DNA of 64,000 nucleotides from Halomonas sp. ALS9 (GTDB lineage Bacteria > Pseudomonadota > Gammaproteobacteria > Pseudomonadales > Halomonadaceae): assembly GCF_001651035.1 (NCBI RefSeq), contig NZ_LXRG01000011.1, positions 62,001-126,000 of the forward strand, given 5' to 3'. Made by a program: the position numbers and the translations under genes. The notes below the pieces were generated by a model. It saw nothing but the letters and a program-made list of their open reading frames with translations. It had not been told where the DNA came from and did not search any database. This document shows, in pieces, positions 59,645-64,000 of this stretch; position 1 is the stretch's first letter, and every line of letters starts with the position of its first letter.

Positions 59645-60985
59645 ATGCGGCCCGAAATGTTACCTCGCCCCCCTGCGATCAGCGTGGCCGAGTATCGCCA
59701 GCGCCGTGACGCCTTAATGGCCCAGCTGCCGGATAACGCTGCGGTGGTACTTCCCGGCGCCGGGCTAATGACCCGTTCACGGGACAGCGAATTTGCCTTT
59801 CGCCAAAACAGCGATTTTTACTACCTGACCGGCATACGCGAACCGGGTGCGCTACTGGTACTGCTTCCAGGGCGCGCTGAGGGTGAAAGCTTGGTGTTCT
59901 GTCAGGATCGTGACCCCACCATGGAAGCATGGACAGGACGACGTTTGGGCGCCGCGGGTGTCATGGCAGAGCATGGTATTGAACAGGCATTCGAAAACGC
60001 CGACCGCGACGAGCAGTTACTCACGCTGTTGGCGGGGCGCGAACTACTCTACTTGCCATTGGATAACCCCGAAGCAGTGGGCGTGGCTGAAGACGCTTTA
60101 AGTGATGCCCAGGCAGGGATGAGACGCGGGCGGCCACCGCTAAAAGGTTGGCTGGATATCAGCCCGTTGATTCACGCTATGCGGTTGATCAAAAGCGATG
60201 CTGAAATTGCTCTGCTCAAGCATGCGGCGCTGATATCTGCCCAAGCACACCGGCGCGCTATGCAGGTCGCTCGCCCAGGCCTGAGTGAATTTCAGCTCCA
60301 GGCCGAATTAGAGCATGAGTTTGTCTGGCAAGGGGCCAGTGGGCCCGCCTACAGCACGATCGTGGGTAGCGGTGCCAACGCCTGCGTACTGCACTATATT
60401 GAAAACAGCGCACCGCTATGCGAAGACGGCCTGGTGCTGATCGATGCGGGCGCCGAATTTGAGCTGTATGCCGGTGATATCACCCGCACATTTCCCGTCG
60501 CTGGGCGGTTCAGTGACGCCCAGCGGGCGCTCTACCAAGTGGTGCTCAATGCACAAGAGCGTGCCGTTAGCGCTATTCAGCCTGGGGCGACACTGGCGGA
60601 TATCCATCAAGGCGTGGTGCGTGACTTAACCACTGGGCTAATTAATCTTGGTCTGCTCGAAGGCGAGGTTCAGGCGCGGATTGATGACGAGAGCTATCGG
60701 CGCTTTTACCTGCACTCGACGTCACACTGGTTGGGATTGGACGTCCACGATGTCGGCACTTATAAGCTAGATGAGCAAACGCCTCGACCCCTGGTGGCAG
60801 GCATGGTGCTTACTGTAGAGCCGGGCCTATATATTCCTAGTGATGACGATATTCCTGACGCCTATCAGGGCATTGGGATTCGTATTGAAGACAATGTGGT
60901 CGTCACTCACGGAGGTCATGCAGTACTGACCGCCGATGTGCCCAAGCAGATGGCTGAAATTGAAGCGCTAATGGCTAAAAAGTAA
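59645..60985 (+). CDS. pepP: Xaa-Pro aminopeptidase
   Basis: A 446-residue M24B metallopeptidase that removes N-terminal residues before proline. The N-terminal domain contains FAFRQNSDFYYLTG; the dinuclear-metal ligands are in DAGAEFELYAGDITRT, HSTSHWLGLDVHD, VEPGLY and GIGIRIEDNVVV. The ATG at 59645 has AGGAG 5 bases upstream, so the ATG at 59630 is not used. Confidence 0.97.
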   Translation: MRPEMLPRPPAISVAEYRQRRDALMAQLPDNAAVVLPGAGLMTRSRDSEFAFRQNSDFYYLTGIREPGALLVLLPGRAEGESLVFCQDRDPTMEAWTGRRLGAAGVMAEHGIEQAFENADRDEQLLTLLAGRELLYLPLDNPEAVGVAEDALSDAQAGMRRGRPPLKGWLDISPLIHAMRLIKSDAEIALLKHAALISAQAHRRAMQVARPGLSEFQLQAELEHEFVWQGASGPAYSTIVGSGANACVLHYIENSAPLCEDGLVLIDAGAEFELYAGDITRTFPVAGRFSDAQRALYQVVLNAQERAVSAIQPGATLADIHQGVVRDLTTGLINLGLLEGEVQARIDDESYRRFYLHSTSHWLGLDVHDVGTYKLDEQTPRPLVAGMVLTVEPGLYIPSDDDIPDAYQGIGIRIEDNVVVTHGGHAVLTADVPKQMAEIEALMAKK

Positions 60986-61077
60986 CCAGTCATAAATGTT
61001 TTCAATAGCCTTTATGTAAATTACGTTACGAAATTATTATTGCCTCTATGAAGCGGCGTCGTGGTCGGGAGAAGCCA

Positions 61078-62307
61078 ATGCAGCAGTCTAATCAGGCGGT
61101 GAAGGGAGCGCTGACCCATGACATCGTGATTGTGGGCGGTGGGCTGGTAGGCGCCAGCTTAGGTTGCGCCCTGGCGCCACTGATTGAGCGCTACGGCTGG
61201 CGCGTGGCGATCATTGAATCGGCGCCTATGGCCGTTCAGCCGCAGGAAAATGCCTGGCAGCCGAGTTTTGATGCCCGGGCCAGTGCCATTGCAGAAGGCT
61301 CGGCACAGCGTTTTCTACAGCTAGGTGTGTGGGAAGCGATGCGCGATGAGGCCACGCCGATTAAACGTATTCATATTAGCGAGCGTGGGCGTTTAGGCGC
61401 GACGCGGCTGAGTGCTGACGAACTGGGCGTCGCGGCGCTGGGACATGTCATCCCCAATGCGTGGATGGGGCGTGTGCTTCATCAACGGCTTGCTCAACTA
61501 CCGCTGGAGTGGCACTGCCCGGCAAAAGTCGAACAGCTCACGCCTGTGGCCGGAGGGCATCACCTGCAGCTTTCGGATGGTAGCCAGCTAACCGCAGGGC
61601 TAACGGTATTGGCGGACGGTGGGCGCTCGGGGCTCAAAGAGCAGCTAGGCATAGGCAGTCGCCGTGAGTCTTACCAGCAGACAGCGCTTATTGCGCATGT
61701 CGGTGTCAGCCAGCCCCATGAAGGCATCGCTTATGAGCGCTTTACCTCGCAAGGGCCAATGGCGCTATTGCCCCTGCCGGGCCAGGCTATGGAGCTGATC
61801 TGGACGCATCCCAGCGGCAGCGAGAAAGCACGCATGGCGTTAACCGAGCGTGAATTCCTGCTGCAACTTCAGCATGCGTTTGGCGATCGGGTGGGGCGTT
61901 TTACTCGGGTAGGCGCTCGCCATACTTATCCGCTTTCACTGGTCACCGCTGAAGAACCGGTGCGACCAGGGCTGGCGGTATTAGGTAACGCTGCCCACGC
62001 GTTGCATCCAGTCGCGGGGCAAGGGTTTAATTTAGCCCTGCGCGGGGTAATGGATCTGGTCGAAGCGCTGGAGCAAGGCGAACAGGCTAATCGTCCGCTG
62101 GGCGATATGATCACGCTGCAAGCCTTTGAGAAACAACGCTCCCGAGATCGTGCCAACGTGATTCGCTTTAGCGATGGTCTAGTGCGACTGTTCGGGCTCT
62201 CCTTCCCGCTGCTGCCCCACGCCCGCGCGGCAGGCTTAATTGGCTTGAATCTGATTGGGCCGTTACGCCGAGGGCTGGCCCGTCGCGCTATGGGCTTAGA
62301 GCGTTAA
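61078..62307 (+). CDS. ubiH: 2-octaprenyl-6-methoxyphenyl hydroxylase
   Basis: A 409-residue FAD monooxygenase of ubiquinone synthesis. The FAD motif is IVGGGLVGASLGCALAP, and the late motif GNAAHALHPVAGQGFNLA matches UbiH. GGGAG lies 7 bases before ATG 61078; the frame is open to 61048. It is followed by ubiI after 34 bases, and the order pepP-ubiH-ubiI equals that of E. coli. Confidence 0.95.
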   Translation: MQQSNQAVKGALTHDIVIVGGGLVGASLGCALAPLIERYGWRVAIIESAPMAVQPQENAWQPSFDARASAIAEGSAQRFLQLGVWEAMRDEATPIKRIHISERGRLGATRLSADELGVAALGHVIPNAWMGRVLHQRLAQLPLEWHCPAKVEQLTPVAGGHHLQLSDGSQLTAGLTVLADGGRSGLKEQLGIGSRRESYQQTALIAHVGVSQPHEGIAYERFTSQGPMALLPLPGQAMELIWTHPSGSEKARMALTEREFLLQLQHAFGDRVGRFTRVGARHTYPLSLVTAEEPVRPGLAVLGNAAHALHPVAGQGFNLALRGVMDLVEALEQGEQANRPLGDMITLQAFEKQRSRDRANVIRFSDGLVRLFGLSFPLLPHARAAGLIGLNLIGPLRRGLARRAMGLER

Positions 62308-62341
62308 GTTTATTAATCCTAGGCCACGAAAAGGGAATGCT

Positions 62342-63622
62342 ATGCATACGGACTCATCGATTGCGAAACCGCCGGTGGAAAGCTTTGAAGTAATCATTGT
62401 GGGTGGTGGCATCGTCGGTACCGCACTCTGTGCGCTGCTGGCCCAGGCGGGGATGCAGGTGGCGCTGGTTGAGGCAACGCCTGCACCGCTACACATTGAA
62501 CAGGCCGCTACAAAGCTGCCAGCTCCCCGAGTCAGTGCGTTAACGCCGGTCTCCCAGCGCTTGCTCACCCATTTGGGGGCTTGGCACGGCATGCAGAATA
62601 CCCGGGTAACGGCCTACCAGGGCATGCAGGTATGGGATGCCGAAGGCAGTGGTGAAATTGCCTTTTCCGCCGACGAAGCGGGGGTAGCCGTACTGGGCCA
62701 TATTGTTGAGAACGCGGTCACGCTGGCCGCGCTCAATAGTCAGGTAATTGATCACCCCAATGTCACCCCATTTTTTGGTGCTCGCCTACAGGCGCTGCAG
62801 CGTGCCAGTGGCAATACATCAAAGCATGTATCAAGTGGCGATTGGCTAGTACTTGCTGATGGTCGCCAACTATATGCACCGTTAATCGTTGCCGCCGATG
62901 GCGCTCAGTCAACACTGCGCGAAATGGCCGGTATTGAGGTGGTCAGCGACGATATGCAGCAGGAGGCTGTGGTGACCACCGTTAAGTGCGCCAAGCCCCA
63001 TGGTGGTGCGGCGCGGCAAGCGTTTATTGACGGCCGGCCGCTGGCATTTCTGCCTTTAACCGTGGAAGGTAATGATCATTACTGCTCCATCGTATGGTCG
63101 ACCACCCCTGAGCACGCCGCTGAACTGAGTGAGTTGTCTCGCGAAGCGCTTGGAGAGGCACTGGGGAAAGCGTTTGGTCACCGCCTAGGCGAGGTATCGG
63201 TCTGCGATAAAGCCCATCGTTTTCCGTTGGTGCAGCGCCATGCCCGCCACTATGTACAGCCGCATTTCGCACTGGTAGGGGACGCTGCCCATAGTATTCA
63301 TCCGCTGGCGGGCCAAGGCGTTAATTTAGGACTTATGGATGCGGCAGTGTTGGCTGAAGAGGTGGTGCATGCCTGGCAGCGCGGTGCACCCTGGGGAGAA
63401 CTAAGCACTTTGAGGCGCTATGAGCGTCGTAGGCGCTTTGATAACAGCGCCATGCTGGGCTTAATGAAGGGGTTCAAAGTGCTGTTTGGCAGTCACGATC
63501 CGGCATTGACGTTGGCGCGGAATTTAGGAATGAGTGGTATGAACCAGTTGGTTCCATTGAAGCGGATAGTGATGCGGCAGGCGACCGGGGAGCGCGGCCG
63601 CCTGCCGCTCAGTTGTCGATAA
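62342..63622 (+). CDS. ubiI: ubiquinone biosynthesis hydroxylase, UbiI-like
   Basis: A 426-residue FAD monooxygenase. The FAD motif is IVGGGIVGTALCALLA and the second motif GDAAHSIHPLAGQGVNLG is of the UbiI/VisC type, which hydroxylates C5 of the ring. The family also contains UbiF and UbiM, so the ring position is inferred from gene order. The last codons enter a run of 16-bp tandem repeats. Confidence 0.93.
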   Translation: MHTDSSIAKPPVESFEVIIVGGGIVGTALCALLAQAGMQVALVEATPAPLHIEQAATKLPAPRVSALTPVSQRLLTHLGAWHGMQNTRVTAYQGMQVWDAEGSGEIAFSADEAGVAVLGHIVENAVTLAALNSQVIDHPNVTPFFGARLQALQRASGNTSKHVSSGDWLVLADGRQLYAPLIVAADGAQSTLREMAGIEVVSDDMQQEAVVTTVKCAKPHGGAARQAFIDGRPLAFLPLTVEGNDHYCSIVWSTTPEHAAELSELSREALGEALGKAFGHRLGEVSVCDKAHRFPLVQRHARHYVQPHFALVGDAAHSIHPLAGQGVNLGLMDAAVLAEEVVHAWQRGAPWGELSTLRRYERRRRFDNSAMLGLMKGFKVLFGSHDPALTLARNLGMSGMNQLVPLKRIVMRQATGERGRLPLSCR

Positions 63623-63674
63623 ACAAGGTTGTCGTTAAGTCAGGTTGCCATTAAACCAAGCGGCCGTTAACGCC
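63612..63674. repeat. four degenerate 16-bp direct repeats between ubiI and the protease gene
   Basis: Units at 63612 (15 bases), 63627, 63643 and 63659 follow the pattern GGTTGTCGTTAANNNA. The first contains the ubiI stop codon and the last reaches the stop codon of the convergent protease gene, so the whole gap is made of the repeat. Confidence 0.6.
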
Positions 63675-64000
63675 GCCGACGGTCGACTACATTGAGTGCT
63701 TTAAGTAGATTAAGCGCCTCGCTGAGTTGGTAATCATTGAGCAGTCGCTCAGCCATTTCCTGGCGATCCCGAGGCGCCTGCTGAGCGCTTAGGTGCCCCT
63801 CAAGGTCGGCTTCGCGAATTTCGCGGCGGCTCTCGGCGACTTCCAAGCGACCACGTACGACGTCCACGTCGGGCTCAATACCCTGGGCCTGAATAGAGCG
63901 TCCGTTGGGGGTGTAGTAGAGCGCGGTGGTGAGCTTGAGCCCTTCGCCATTGCCTAGCGGCATAATCTGTTGCACTGATCCCTTGCCAAAACTGTCGGTG
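63667..64000 (-). CDS. C-terminal processing peptidase (S41), 3' fragment
   Basis: The C-terminal 110 residues of a carboxyl-terminal processing protease; the gene continues beyond the right edge. The catalytic lysine motif is in [15 protein letters not shown], followed by [17 protein letters not shown] and GIEPDVDV. The tail ([20 protein letters not shown]) fits the CtpA group. It converges on ubiI across tandem repeats. Confidence 0.93.
   Translation of the reverse strand, partial: TDSFGKGSVQQIMPLGNGEGLKLTTALYYTPNGRSIQAQGIEPDVDVVRGRLEVAESRREIREADLEGHLSAQQAPRDRQEMAERLLNDYQLSEALNLLKALNVVDRRRR

Overview
The window is a 64-kb piece of a gammaproteobacterial chromosome around the replication-origin region. 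Gene content and order (atp operon, parAB, rsmG-mnmG, mnmE-yidC-rnpA-rpmH, dnaA-dnaN-recF-gyrB, glyQS, LPS core genes, zapA/6S RNA/ygfA, ygfB-pepP-ubiH-ubiI) and the protein sequences fit a halophilic oceanospirillalean of the Halomonas type. This assignment comes from recognition of families and gene order; no database search was run.

Layout. 1-2.7 kb: start of the F1Fo ATP synthase operon (atpI-B-E-F-H-A, minus strand), with a proton-type c subunit. 3.0-7.3 kb: parB, parA, rsmG, mnmG. 7.3-7.8 kb: an AT-rich intergenic region with three perfect DnaA boxes and several near matches. 7.9-25.2 kb: a block separating mnmG from mnmE, which are adjacent in many relatives. It holds a polar amino acid ABC transporter, erpA, argC, a ClC channel, hemJ-thiD-hemL, a small secreted protein, a one-strand curli cluster (csgD-E-F-G-B-A), rdgB-hemW, an OmpA-like lipoprotein and rlmJ. 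25.2-29.1 kb: mnmE, yidC, rnpA, rpmH, with no yidD between yidC and rnpA. 29.1-29.6 kb: a second AT-rich region with DnaA boxes. 29.6-36 kb: dnaA, dnaN, recF, gyrB. Four perfect parS sites lie at 32.8, 33.4, 36.0 and 36.9 kb, two of them inside recF. 36.2-40 kb: gmhB and glyQS.

40.1-54.8 kb is an LPS inner-core and outer-core locus. It encodes ADP-heptose synthesis (hldD, hldE, with gmhB close by), heptosyltransferases (waaF and an OpsX/WaaC-type GT9), Kdo transferase (waaA), a Kdo kinase (kdkA), an O-antigen-ligase-like protein and a tightly overlapping minus-strand run of glycosyltransferases (GT8, GT4, GT2, GT4, GT90). An OpgB-like phosphoglycerol transferase adjoins it. 54.8-64 kb: rpiA/ilvA, a probable 32-residue membrane peptide, ygfA, 6S RNA, zapA, ygfB, pepP, ubiH, ubiI and the 3' end of a C-terminal processing protease gene.

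The ParABS system, DnaA-box clusters and gene polarity make this the origin domain. Curli and LPS genes make it also a cell-surface region. The least explained structure is a set of short (10-16 bp) tandem duplications that sit in intergenic gaps, often exactly across stop codons.
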